A stretch of DNA of 64,000 nt from Microbacterium enclense (GTDB lineage Bacteria > Actinomycetota > Actinomycetes > Actinomycetales > Microbacteriaceae): contig CP116226.1 of NCBI GenBank assembly GCA_038182865.1, positions 1,240,001-1,304,000 on the forward strand, read 5' to 3'. Made by a program: the position numbers and the translations under genes. Numbering within the stretch: position 1 is the stretch's first letter; each line of letters opens with the position of its first letter. This document shows positions 33,518-42,007 of the stretch, in pieces. Below the pieces are notes generated by a model, which worked only from the letters and a program-made list of their open reading frames with translations, searched no databases and had not been told where the DNA came from.

Positions 33518-34573
33518 TCACACGGTGAGCCGCCGCCGACGCCCCCGCAGGATCACCAGGAAGAGCGGCGCGCCGAGTGCCACGGTGACGATCCCGACGG
33601 GCAACGGAATCGGCAGGAGCGTGCGGGTCGCGGCATCCGTCGCCAGGAGAAGCAGGGCGCCGCCGAGCCCTCCGCCGATCACGGGAGGGGTCGGAGAGGC
33701 GATCACGCGCATCACGATCTGCGGGGCGACGAAGGCGATGAAGGCGATGGGCCCCGCCGCGGCGACGGCCGCCGCAGCGAGCACGGTGGCGGCGGCGAGC
33801 CCGAGCGTCCGCACTACGGAGGTCCGGACGCCGAGACTCCGCGCGAGGTCGTCGCCGAGCGCGAGGGCGCTGAGGGGGTGAAGGAGCGGGGCGAGCAGGG
33901 GAACGACGACCACCACGGCGATGAGGAGGGGACCGGCGTGCGTCCAGGTGCGTCCGTCGAGCGTTCCGGTCAGCCAGACCACGGCCTGCGCGGCCTCGTG
34001 CACGCGCGCACTGACGAGGAGGAGGGAGGTGACAGCCGCGCTGATCGCGGTGACGCCGATGCCGACGAGGATCAGCCGCATTCCTCCCGCGTCGTCGCGC
34101 CCCGACAGGAGGAAAACGGCGGCGGCAGCGGCCAGCCCACCGAGAACGGCGAACGCCGTCGCCCCGCCCGCGATCGCCGTCGTCGCGCCCAGGACGATGG
34201 CCGCGACGGCTCCCGCGCTCGCGCCCGACAGGATGCCGATGACATCGGGGCTGGCGAGCGGATTGCGCGTGATGTTCTGCAGCAGCGCGCCCGAGACGCC
34301 CAACGCGAGACCCGCGCCGAGCGCCACCAGAGCCCGGGGCAGCCGGAGGTCGGTGACGATGAACCGATCAGCCTCCGCGCCCCCGCCGAGCAGCACCGCC
34401 GCGACATCGCCGAGCGGGATCGGCATCTCGCCGATGCTCACACTCACCCCGAAGAGCAGCAGGATGCCGATGGCCATCGCCGGGTACCAGAACAGGATGC
34501 GGGGGCGGAGCGGCATCCTGATCCGACCGATCCGGATGACGCGGCGCACCGGGAGACTCTGCGTCGCGGTCAC
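33518..34573 (-). CDS. FecCD-type siderophore ABC permease
   Basis: A 351-residue membrane permease with about nine or ten helices. It shows family signatures DLRLPRALVALGAGLALGVS, then GALLQNITRNPLASPDVIGI (the RNPLAxPxxxG motif), and GPIAFIAFVAPQIVMRVIAS near the end. It would pair with the next permease to import Fe-siderophores. Its GTG start overlaps the stop of the upstream permease by 4 nt (GTGA). No ATPase gene follows; the next 217 bp are empty. Confidence 0.93.
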   Translation of the reverse strand: MTATQSLPVRRVIRIGRIRMPLRPRILFWYPAMAIGILLLFGVSVSIGEMPIPLGDVAAVLLGGGAEADRFIVTDLRLPRALVALGAGLALGVSGALLQNITRNPLASPDVIGILSGASAGAVAAIVLGATTAIAGGATAFAVLGGLAAAAAVFLLSGRDDAGGMRLILVGIGVTAISAAVTSLLLVSARVHEAAQAVVWLTGTLDGRTWTHAGPLLIAVVVVVPLLAPLLHPLSALALGDDLARSLGVRTSVVRTLGLAAATVLAAAAVAAAGPIAFIAFVAPQIVMRVIASPTPPVIGGGLGGALLLLATDAATRTLLPIPLPVGIVTVALGAPLFLVILRGRRRRLTV

Positions 34574-35595
34574 AGGGAAGCCAGCCGGCGACGACGGACG
34601 AAGGCGATGAAGAGCGGGCCGCCGAGGAGGGCGGCGACGATGCCGACCTGCACCTCTTCGGGGTGGATGACGAGGCGTCCGATCACATCCGCGACCAGCA
34701 CGGTCGCCGCGCCCACGACGGCGGCGACCGGCACGAGCTTCCGGTAGTCGGGGCCGGTGATCCCGCGCGCCACGTGGGGGGCGATGAGGCCGATGAACAG
34801 GAGGGGGCCCGCGAGCGCCACGGCCGCGGCGGTCAGAAGCGCGACAGCGGTGACGCCCAGAAGGCGGGCGAGTACGAGCCTGCTCCCGAGCGACGCCGCC
34901 AACTGGTCGCCGAGGGCGATCGCGTTCAGCGACCGCGTGCTGCCGACGGTCAGCACGAGCCCGGCGACGAGGAAGGGGAGGACGGTCGAAATCTCGGCGA
35001 GGCCGCGCCCGGGGAGGGCGCCGACCGTCCAGAAGCGGAACGACGTGATCGTCGCGGAGTCCCAGAGCAGGATGGCGCTGGTCACCGCGGTGAGGATCGC
35101 CGTGACCACGGTGCCGACGATCGCCAGGGTCGCCGGAGTCGAGGTGCGACCGCGCGCGACTCCCGCGGCGAACACGACCGCGGTGGCGAGCACGGCACCG
35201 AGGAGGGCGAGCCAGACCTGGTTGCCGATCGCGGTGAACCCGAAGGCGGAGATGCCGACGCACACGGCCAGGGCGGCCCCCGCGTTCACGCCGAGGATCC
35301 CCGGATCGGCGAGGGGATTGCGCGTGTGCCCCTGCATCAGCGCCCCCGCGATGCCGAGCGCCGCCCCCGCGAGCACCCCCACGAGCGTGCGCGGAAGCCG
35401 CACCTCCCAGACGATGATGCTGACCTCGCCCCGCGACGGTGCGAGGAGCGCCGCGACCAGGTCACCGGGCGGGATCGTGCGCGCCCCGACCGCGAGGCTC
35501 GCGGCGACGGCGACGACGAGCACCACCGCGAGCGCGGCGCTCCCGGGAATCGTCCGGAAGCGCCGCGCTCGCCGCGCGTCGGTGACCGTGCTCAG
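34570..35595 (-). CDS. FecCD-type siderophore ABC permease with a CTG start
   Basis: The permease carries VRLPRTLVGVLAGAALGIAG, then ALMQGHTRNPLADPGILGVN, and GPLLFIGLIAPHVARGITGP. The natural start is unusual: no ATG, GTG or TTG occurs in frame near the end of the upstream gene. A CTG at 35595-35593 overlaps that gene's TGA by 4 nt and has GGAG about 9 nt before it, giving 341 residues with an intact first helix. The first GTG (35526) would cut into TM1. Confidence 0.9.
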   Translation of the reverse strand: MSTVTDARRARRFRTIPGSAALAVVLVVAVAASLAVGARTIPPGDLVAALLAPSRGEVSIIVWEVRLPRTLVGVLAGAALGIAGALMQGHTRNPLADPGILGVNAGAALAVCVGISAFGFTAIGNQVWLALLGAVLATAVVFAAGVARGRTSTPATLAIVGTVVTAILTAVTSAILLWDSATITSFRFWTVGALPGRGLAEISTVLPFLVAGLVLTVGSTRSLNAIALGDQLAASLGSRLVLARLLGVTAVALLTAAAVALAGPLLFIGLIAPHVARGITGPDYRKLVPVAAVVGAATVLVADVIGRLVIHPEEVQVGIVAALLGGPLFIAFVRRRRLASL

Positions 35596-36638
35596 TTCAG
35601 GGTCTCCGTGATCTGCGGCAGAAGCTGGTCGAGGGCGTACTGCAGGCTCAGCACGGTCCCCCAGCTGAATGCGCCCGACACCACGCTGTCTTCCACCCAC
35701 AGCACGTGGTCGTCCTTCACGACCGGAAGCTGGCTGTAGAGCGGCAGCGCCTCCACGGTCGCGCGGGCGTCGGGGGCGAACCCGACGTTCCACACCAGCA
35801 GGTCTTTCGAGATGTCGGTCACGAGCTCGTCGGGGACGTACAGCTCGCCGTACTCGTTCGGCGCGATGCCGGCGATCTCGGTGGGGATCGTGAACCCGAG
35901 CTGCTCGAAGAACTTCGCGCGCACGTCATTGCCCGTGCGCACGATGGTCTCGCCGGCCTCGAAGCGCTCCGCGACGACAGCGGTCTTTCCGGCGAACTCG
36001 GGGTGGGCGGATGCCGCGGTCGCGAACGCCTGCTCGAGGTCGTCGACCAGCGCGACGGCCTCGGCCTCACGGCCCAGGGCCTCACCGGTGGCGCGGGTCG
36101 CCTCCTGCCAGGTGATCGCGAAGTTCGCGTACTCGGCGTCGGGCACGACCACCGGCGCGATCCGCGAGAGCTGCTCGTACTGCTCCTGGGTCGTGCCGTT
36201 GTAGAGCGAGATGATGAGGTCGGGCTTCAGTGACGCGATCTCCTCGATCGGCGGGTTCGCCTCGTCGCGGAGGCCTCCGTTGAGCACCACAGGCGTGGCA
36301 TCCCCCAGCTCGTCCTGCGCCCAAGGCCACGTCGCCGACGGGTAGTCGCCCCACCATGCCGAGACCGCGATCGGCTTCACTCCGAGGGCGAGCAGGGGAT
36401 CCTGGTCGGACAGGCCGAGCGTGATCACGCGGGTCGGCTCCTCGGGGATGACCGTCTCGCCGTACACGTGCTCGATCGTCACCGGGAACTGGCCCTCACC
36501 GGACGAGTCCGCGGGAGCGGCGGTCGACGGGGAGGAAGGGGGAGCCGACGAGCACGCCGTGAGCGCCGCGAGGGCGAGGGCGGTGAGCGCGGCGCCCACC
36601 GTTCGGGAGAGCCGGTGGGTCCGGGCGGATCGAATCAT
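35592..36638 (-). CDS. Iron-siderophore substrate-binding lipoprotein
   Basis: A 348-residue lipoprotein with a basic N-terminus, hydrophobic core and lipobox LTACS. The mature protein follows the FepB/FhuD helical-backbone fold: VTIEHVYGETVIPEEPTRVI, then TLGLSDQDPLLALGVKPIAV, the IEEIASLKPDLIISLYNGTT strand, and a late VLWVEDSVVSGAFSWGTVLS. It captures ferric siderophores for the two downstream permeases, with which it is coupled. The iron box upstream suggests IdeR/DtxR repression. Confidence 0.93.
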   Translation of the reverse strand: MIRSARTHRLSRTVGAALTALALAALTACSSAPPSSPSTAAPADSSGEGQFPVTIEHVYGETVIPEEPTRVITLGLSDQDPLLALGVKPIAVSAWWGDYPSATWPWAQDELGDATPVVLNGGLRDEANPPIEEIASLKPDLIISLYNGTTQEQYEQLSRIAPVVVPDAEYANFAITWQEATRATGEALGREAEAVALVDDLEQAFATAASAHPEFAGKTAVVAERFEAGETIVRTGNDVRAKFFEQLGFTIPTEIAGIAPNEYGELYVPDELVTDISKDLLVWNVGFAPDARATVEALPLYSQLPVVKDDHVLWVEDSVVSGAFSWGTVLSLQYALDQLLPQITETLN

Positions 36639-36710
36639 GCGTCTGCACACCTCTTGCTGTGATCGGGGACGGGGTCGCGCGGTTTCTCGGGTTCCCGCAG
36701 CGAACGGAGG

Positions 36711-36724
36711 TAAGGCTATCCTTA
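36711..36724. promoter_or_regulatory. Iron box (IdeR/DtxR-like)
   Basis: TAAGG CTAT CCTTA is a perfect inverted repeat inside the sequence AGGTAAGGCTATCCTTAT, close to the IdeR/DmdR iron-box pattern. It lies between the divergent binding-protein and AraC genes, 73 nt from the former and 41 nt from the latter. Confidence 0.6.
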
Positions 36725-36764
36725 TCAAACTGGCTCGCCAATCGACCGAGGGTGACACGAATCC

Positions 36765-37598
36765 ATGACAGATTCCGCACGCGTGGCGGCTGAGGAGGAT
36801 TCGCCCGCCCTCAGCGCCCAGCACGGTGGGGCCGATGTTCCGCAGGTGACATCCCAAACTTTTTTCGGCGTGACGCACGGGGCCACGGCGCACCCGCCCC
36901 ACAGCCATGACGAGGACCAGCTGTACTGGTTCCCGGACGGGGCGATGAACGTCTTGGTGGGAGGGCAGCGGTGGCTCGTCCGCAGCACCGCGGCGTTCTG
37001 GTTCCCGGCCGGTGTCGTCCACTTCACCGAGCCGCTGAGCGGGGGAGTGACGCAGAGCGTCTACAGCAGCGCGCGGCTGCGCCCACCGGGAGAACGATGG
37101 AGCCGGCCGGCTGCGATCTCGTGCACGCCGCTCATGGCGGAGCTCATCCGTCACACCGCGGCGGGAACCCTCACCTCCGCGACGAGGTCCGCGTGCCACA
37201 CCCTCCTGTCCGAACGGATGCAGAGCAGCACCGAGCAGCACGCGAGCCTCGCGATCCCGACGCACCCGGCCGCCCGGGTGCTCGCCGAGAGGATTCTGCG
37301 GGACCCGCGCGACGAGACCTCGCTCGCCGCCTTCGCCCGGGAGGCGGGGGTCAGCGAACGCACGCTCATGCGCGCCTTCGTCGCTCAGACGGGGCACGGA
37401 TTCGCCCCGTGGAGAGCACAGGCGCGGCTCGTCTCGTCGCTGTCCCTGCTCGCGAGCGGCCTCCCCGTGAGCGTGGTCGCCGAGAGCGTCGGCTACCGCA
37501 CCACGAGCGGTTTCATCGATGCGTTTCGTCGGGCGTACGGCACGACGCCCGCCGTCCACGCGCGGGCACAGGGCTCCTCTCCGAGCGCGGGCGGCTGA
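36765..37598 (+). CDS. AraC-family regulator with cupin sensor
   Basis: A 277-residue regulator. The N-terminal cupin has AHPPHSHDEDQLYWFPDGAM and a WLVRSTAAFWFPAGVVHF strand pair. The C-terminal AraC domain, about residues 165-265, has ETSLAAFAREAGVSERTLMR, then AFVAQTGHGFAPWRAQARLV and VVAESVGYRTTSGFIDAFRR. AraC proteins beside siderophore transporters usually activate uptake when the siderophore is present. It shares the iron box with the transporter operon. Confidence 0.92.
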   Translation: MTDSARVAAEEDSPALSAQHGGADVPQVTSQTFFGVTHGATAHPPHSHDEDQLYWFPDGAMNVLVGGQRWLVRSTAAFWFPAGVVHFTEPLSGGVTQSVYSSARLRPPGERWSRPAAISCTPLMAELIRHTAAGTLTSATRSACHTLLSERMQSSTEQHASLAIPTHPAARVLAERILRDPRDETSLAAFAREAGVSERTLMRAFVAQTGHGFAPWRAQARLVSSLSLLASGLPVSVVAESVGYRTTSGFIDAFRRAYGTTPAVHARAQGSSPSAGG

Positions 37599-37655
37599 AC
37601 CGACTCCGCACCCCCGAACGGCGACACTCGTGGCGTGCCGGCATCCGCCCGCGTG

Positions 37656-38936
37656 TCAGGCCGAGATCCCCACGGCATCCGCGTCGGACCGCACCGAGCT
37701 CTCCTGTCGCCGCAATGCCCGGGCGCTGCGGAGCACCATGAACAGGCCCACCGCCCACACCGGAACCTGGGCCAGCTCCGCGACGCGGAACGCTGCCAGA
37801 CCGTACGTCGCCGCCGGGTCGGCCACCGTCAGGACGGCACCGATCGCCAGCAGGGCCAGAACGCTCGAGAGGAAGCCCGCGGTGTTCACGATGCCGGTGG
37901 CGGTGCTGAGGCGCGCGGGCGGGTTGTGCTCGCGGGCGAAGTCGAAGGCGAGCATCGACGACGGGCCACCGATGCACATCGCAACCGCGAGGACGACGAG
38001 GAACGCCACGGGGGCGGGACCGGGAAACGCGAGGACGACGCCCCAGGCCGCGATCTGCACGCCGACGAGCACCACGACCAGCCGGGTGCGGTGCGCGGCG
38101 AAGCGCGCGGACAGGGCTCCGATCGCGGGGCCCGCGACGAGCCCGAAGAGCACGTAGACAGTGAACAACATGTCGGCGGTGCCGCGCGGCACGCCCTGCG
38201 CGTTCACGAGGAACGGGTAGCCCCAGAGCACCGCGAACGCGTTGCCGGCGAACGGGGTGGTGAAGTGCGTCCAGAACCCGAGCCGCGTACCAGGCTCGCG
38301 CCACGCGGTGCGGATGCTCGCGAGGACGTCGGTCCGCGTGCTCGGGCGCTTGCCGCGCTCGCGGACGATCACCCCGGTGAGCACACCGCACAGCGCCGTC
38401 GTCGCCGCGAGCAGCAGGAACCCCTGCGCCCAGCCCTCCGCGTGGACGAGGGCGGCGAACGGGATGACGCTGACGATCTGCCCGAACTGCCCGAGCAGCC
38501 CCGTCACCTGCACCGCGACCGGCGCCAGACGACGGGGAAAACGGATGCCGATCACCCGGAGCAGGCTCGGGAAGATCGCCGCATCACCGGCCCCGAGGAG
38601 CAGCCGCGCGACGATCGCCAGGGACACCGTCGGGGCCAGGGCCAGGACGACCTGCGACACGGCGAGCACGAGCATTCCGCAGGTCAGCACCGCGCGCGGG
38701 CCGAAGCGGTCGAGCAGCAGGCCGACGGGGATCTGCAATGCGCCGTACACGGCGAGCTGCATCACCGCGAACAGCGACAGCGTCACGGGATCGATCTCGA
38801 AGTGGTGCGCCGCGTCGATCCCGAGGGCCGAGAGCGACGTGCGGTTCGTGATCGACACGATGTAGGCGAGCACGCCCACGCCCCAGATCACGAGGAGGGC
38901 GATGCGTGCTCCCCTCGTGCTCGTCCCGCCGCTCAC
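37656..38936 (-). CDS. MFS transporter
   Basis: A 426-residue, 12-helix major facilitator. TM1 carries LVIWGVGVLAYIVSITNRTS, motif A-like LLDRFGPRAVLTCGML follows TM2, and LLGAGDAAIFPSLLRVIGIR resembles TM4 of organic-anion/phthalate-type permeases. It is the last gene of the DeoR-GH4-NagB operon; its GTG overlaps the NagB stop by 4 nt, so it may import or export the sugar handled there, though the substrate is not evident. Confidence 0.9.
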   Translation of the reverse strand: MSGGTSTRGARIALLVIWGVGVLAYIVSITNRTSLSALGIDAAHHFEIDPVTLSLFAVMQLAVYGALQIPVGLLLDRFGPRAVLTCGMLVLAVSQVVLALAPTVSLAIVARLLLGAGDAAIFPSLLRVIGIRFPRRLAPVAVQVTGLLGQFGQIVSVIPFAALVHAEGWAQGFLLLAATTALCGVLTGVIVRERGKRPSTRTDVLASIRTAWREPGTRLGFWTHFTTPFAGNAFAVLWGYPFLVNAQGVPRGTADMLFTVYVLFGLVAGPAIGALSARFAAHRTRLVVVLVGVQIAAWGVVLAFPGPAPVAFLVVLAVAMCIGGPSSMLAFDFAREHNPPARLSTATGIVNTAGFLSSVLALLAIGAVLTVADPAATYGLAAFRVAELAQVPVWAVGLFMVLRSARALRRQESSVRSDADAVGISA

Positions 38937-39679
38937 CGGAGGGCGGGGGCGCCGAGGAGCATCGCAGCCGCCTCGGGATCGAGCGTGAAGCGGACGCGCG
39001 GGTGCGTCGAGAGCACGCTCGCGGGGCAATCGGTCGTCACGGGTCCCCGGACGGCGGTCGCAACGGCCGACGCCTTGCGCGGACCGCACGCGATGAGCTC
39101 GATGCGGTCGGCGCGCAGGATCGTCGCGAGCCCCTGCGTGAGGCACTCGCGAGGCACCGCGTCGAGGTCGTCGAAGAAGCGCGCATTGGCCTCGCGGGTC
39201 GACGCGTCGAGGGCGGCGCGGTGCGTCACCGCCGTGAACGGTGTCCCGGGCTCGTTGAAGCCGATGTGGCCGTTCTCGCCGATCCCGAGCAGCTGGAGGT
39301 CGACGCCCGCGGCCGCGATCCGGCGTTCGTACGCCGCGGCAGCGGCATCCGGATCCGAAGCCGTTCCGTCGGGGACGAACAGGGTCGCCGGATCCAGGCC
39401 GAGGGGGTCGATGAGGTGACGCTCGAGGAAGACGCGGTACGACTGCGGGTGCCCGGCGGGCAGGCCCAGGTACTCGTCGAGGGCGAACCAGCGCACGCGC
39501 GAGAAGTCCGCACCCACCCGCGCGAGGCGGGCCAGCGCCGTGTAGACGGGCTCGGGCGAGCTGCCGGTGGCCACGCCGATGACCGCGTCGGGCTTGTCGC
39601 GCACGAGCTCCGCGATCGACGCGGCGACGACCTTGCCGGCCGCCTCCGCGTCGATCGTGGTCAGGACATCGATGCTCAT
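38933..39679 (-). CDS. nagB: Glucosamine-6-phosphate deaminase
   Basis: A 248-residue enzyme that converts glucosamine 6-phosphate to fructose 6-phosphate and ammonia. Signatures are VIGVATGSSPEPVYTALARL (phosphate loop), the catalytic Asp in WFALDEYLGLP, and LGIGENGHIGFNEPGTPF with the catalytic His and Glu. The length is normal. It is coupled by 4-nt overlaps to the GH4 gene before it and the MFS gene after it, so this operon feeds amino sugars into glycolysis. NagA is not in the window. Confidence 0.95.
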   Translation of the reverse strand: MSIDVLTTIDAEAAGKVVAASIAELVRDKPDAVIGVATGSSPEPVYTALARLARVGADFSRVRWFALDEYLGLPAGHPQSYRVFLERHLIDPLGLDPATLFVPDGTASDPDAAAAAYERRIAAAGVDLQLLGIGENGHIGFNEPGTPFTAVTHRAALDASTREANARFFDDLDAVPRECLTQGLATILRADRIELIACGPRKASAVATAVRGPVTTDCPASVLSTHPRVRFTLDPEAAAMLLGAPALR

Positions 39680-41052
39680 GCCGTCGCGAGCTCGCCCGCG
39701 AACACCTCGGCGACCAGCGGGTTCTGCGAGATGTACCCGTCGAGCAGCTGCTGGGCGACCGTGACGGAGTCCACGAGCGGGTGCAGGGCGAACGCCTTGA
39801 GCGCCTCGCTGCGCGAGCCGGTGAGGGCCGCCGCGATCGTGTGCCGCTCGACGGCCTTGACCTGCTGCATGAGCCCCAGCTGGTGCAGGTCGGGCTGGCT
39901 CTCGAGAGCGAGGGGGTGCACACCGTTGGCGTCGACCATCGTCGGCACCTCCACGACGGCGTCTTCCGGCAGGCCCGCGATCGTGCCGCGGTTGCGGACG
40001 TTGAGGATCATCGTGCGCTTCTCGTTGCGGCTGATGGATGCCATCACGCCCAGCGCCACACCGGCGTAACCGAGGTGCGCGGGGTCGGTCTCGTGCTCAC
40101 GGTCGGTGGTGGGAGCACCCTGCACGCCGCCCTTGGCTTCGGCCATGTAGCTCGCGCCGCGCTCGTCGACGGCGGCCTCCCACACGGCTGCGGCACGCGA
40201 GCCCGCCGCGGCGGCATCGCGGAAGAAGCGCGTCTGCGTCTCGAGGAGGAAGTCGCCGCGGGTCTGCGGGGACTCCTGGATGCGGCTCACCGCGTCACGG
40301 TTGAAGTAGTAGTAGTACAGGTACTCATTGGGGATGGCGCCGAGCTCACGGATCCAGTCCGAGCCGAAGACGAGCGCCTCCTCCATACGGCCGAGCCGCT
40401 CGTCGTCGGCCAGGAGCGCGGGGAGCACGTCGACGCCGTCGACGAGAACGCGGCGCATCCAGCCCAGGTGGTTCAGGCCGACGTAGTCCATCTGCACGCG
40501 CGTGTGGTCGAAACCGAGCGACGACGCGACGCGGCGGCCGAGGCCCGAAGGCGTGTCGCAGATGCCGAGGGCGCGGTCGCCGAGCACCGACTGCAGTGCC
40601 TCGGTGATGATGCCCGCCGGATTGGTGAAGTTGAGGAAGTACGCGGTCGGGGCGACGCGCTTGACGATCTCGGCGATGTGCACCATCACCGGGATGGTCC
40701 GGAGGGCGTAGGCGAGACCGCCAGGGCCGGTGGTCTCCTGGCCGATGACGTCGAGGTCGAGGGCGACGTGCTCGTCGCAGCAGCGGGCCTCGACGCCGCC
40801 GACGCGGATCGCGGCGAACACGAAGTCGGCGCCCATGAGAGCGGGCTCGAGGTCGGTGTGCGTGGTGAGGACGGGGACGTCGGAGAAGCCCTCCGACAGC
40901 TGGTCGAGGATCGCCTCCATCGTCGAGAGGCGCTCGGCGTCGACGTCGTACAGGGCGACCTCGGTGACGCGCGGGGTGCCGTTGTCGCGCACCAGCGCCT
41001 GCCAGACGTAGGGCGTGCGGAACCCGCCGCCTCCGAGAATCGTGAGCTTCAT
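39676..41052 (-). CDS. GH4 6-phospho-beta-glucosidase-like enzyme
   Basis: A 458-residue NAD- and Mn-dependent glycosidase. It opens MKLTILGGGGFRTPYVWQAL (NAD fold). YFLNFTNPAGIITEALQSVL, the metal Cys in ALGICDTPSGLGRR and the metal His in YVGLNHLGWMRRVLV are intact, and GASYMAEAKGGVQGAP follows. GH4 enzymes cleave 6-phospho-disaccharides by redox-assisted elimination. Next to NagB, a 6-phospho-chitobiose-type or related amino-sugar substrate is likely, but that is inference. Confidence 0.93.
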   Translation of the reverse strand: MKLTILGGGGFRTPYVWQALVRDNGTPRVTEVALYDVDAERLSTMEAILDQLSEGFSDVPVLTTHTDLEPALMGADFVFAAIRVGGVEARCCDEHVALDLDVIGQETTGPGGLAYALRTIPVMVHIAEIVKRVAPTAYFLNFTNPAGIITEALQSVLGDRALGICDTPSGLGRRVASSLGFDHTRVQMDYVGLNHLGWMRRVLVDGVDVLPALLADDERLGRMEEALVFGSDWIRELGAIPNEYLYYYYFNRDAVSRIQESPQTRGDFLLETQTRFFRDAAAAGSRAAAVWEAAVDERGASYMAEAKGGVQGAPTTDREHETDPAHLGYAGVALGVMASISRNEKRTMILNVRNRGTIAGLPEDAVVEVPTMVDANGVHPLALESQPDLHQLGLMQQVKAVERHTIAAALTGSRSEALKAFALHPLVDSVTVAQQLLDGYISQNPLVAEVFAGELATA

Positions 41053-41822
41053 GCGACGATGACCCTTCTGCCGGTCTCCCGGCTGTAAGCGAGTTCTTCT
41101 TCTGGTGTTCCGGAAGTGGTGATGACGACGTCGACCTCGTCGAGCGTGCAGAGCTTCATCGCTCCGGTGCCGGGGAATTTGATCTCGCTGGCCAACAGGA
41201 CCAGTCGTTCGGATGCCGCGATCAGGGCCTGCTTGATGGGTGCTTCGATCGCCATGTTGTCGACCACCCGCCGTCCGCGGACGCCCGTGCAGCTGAGGAA
41301 CATGACGTCGGCGCTGAGCTGGCCGATCGCCTGTTCTGCCAGGGGGCCGACGAGCGACTGATAGTTGCGCCGGAGGACGCCGCCGAGGAGCACGACCTCG
41401 GCGCTGTCGTCGTCGCGCAGCTCGTCGAGGACGGCGAGGTTGGAGGTGATGACCGTGACGTTGCGGCCCCGGAGAGCACGGGCGATCAGGGGAGTGGTCG
41501 AGCCGATGTCGAGCACCACGACGTCGCCGTCGGAGATCAGCTCGACCGCGGCCGCCGCGATGCGCTGGCGCAGGGCGATATCGCCGGCGCGGTCGTCGAT
41601 GGGCTCTTCGAGATCTCCGGAGTCGGTGATGTTGGCGCGGCTGCCCGTGGTGAGCATGGCTCCGCCGTACTTGCGCTCGAGGCGACCTGCCTTGGCGAGG
41701 ATCTCGAGGTCGCGACGGATCGTCGATTCGCTGACGCCGAGGGTGTCGGCGAGCTGGCTGACGGTACGGCCGCCGTCGAGCAGCGACTGAAGGATCAGTT
41801 CGTGACGTTGAGCGAGGAGCAT
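41049..41822 (-). CDS. DeoR-family transcriptional regulator
   Basis: A 257-residue DeoR regulator. The HTH is LLAQRHELILQSLLDGGRTV, then SQLADTLGVSESTIRRDLEI, then LERKYGGAML. The C-terminal sugar-phosphate-sensor domain shows GDVVVLDIGSTTPLIARAL, NVTVITSNLAVLDEL and VVLLGGVLRRNYQSLVGPLA. It overlaps GH4 by 4 nt and is divergent from the kinase/ABC operon, so it probably represses both directions until a phosphosugar accumulates. TTTGAC repeats upstream are the likely operator. Confidence 0.94.
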   Translation of the reverse strand: MLLAQRHELILQSLLDGGRTVSQLADTLGVSESTIRRDLEILAKAGRLERKYGGAMLTTGSRANITDSGDLEEPIDDRAGDIALRQRIAAAAVELISDGDVVVLDIGSTTPLIARALRGRNVTVITSNLAVLDELRDDDSAEVVLLGGVLRRNYQSLVGPLAEQAIGQLSADVMFLSCTGVRGRRVVDNMAIEAPIKQALIAASERLVLLASEIKFPGTGAMKLCTLDEVDVVITTSGTPEEELAYSRETGRRVIVA

Positions 41823-41840
41823 GCCGCCACTCTAGTACGG

Positions 41841-41873
41841 ACTTTGACGAGGTTTGACCGAAGTTGACAAAGT
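41841..41873. promoter_or_regulatory. DeoR operator with TTTGAC repeats
   Basis: Three hexamers lie exactly 10 bp apart: TTTGAC (41843-41848), TTTGAC (41853-41858) and GTTGAC (41863-41868). They are framed by the inverted repeat ACTTTG (41841-41846) / CAAAGT (41868-41873). The site starts 19 nt upstream of the DeoR start codon and faces the divergent kinase operon. Direct repeats on one face of the helix are common for DeoR regulators. Confidence 0.65.
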
Positions 41874-42007
41874 GATGACGGGAATCTGAGAGATTTACGT
41901 CATCGCCGCCGCCTCGAAACAAGAAAGAAACGCAAGATGCGCAAAGTTAGTCAGGCGAGAGCGTCAGACCTCGCCGAAAGCTTTCATACCGTCGGAAAGG
42001 AGAAGCC

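Noticed and set aside
37635..41088. Long plus-strand reading frames opposite MFS, NagB and GH4
   Set aside because: Low-complexity Arg/Glu/Asp-rich shadows of well-defined minus-strand enzymes.
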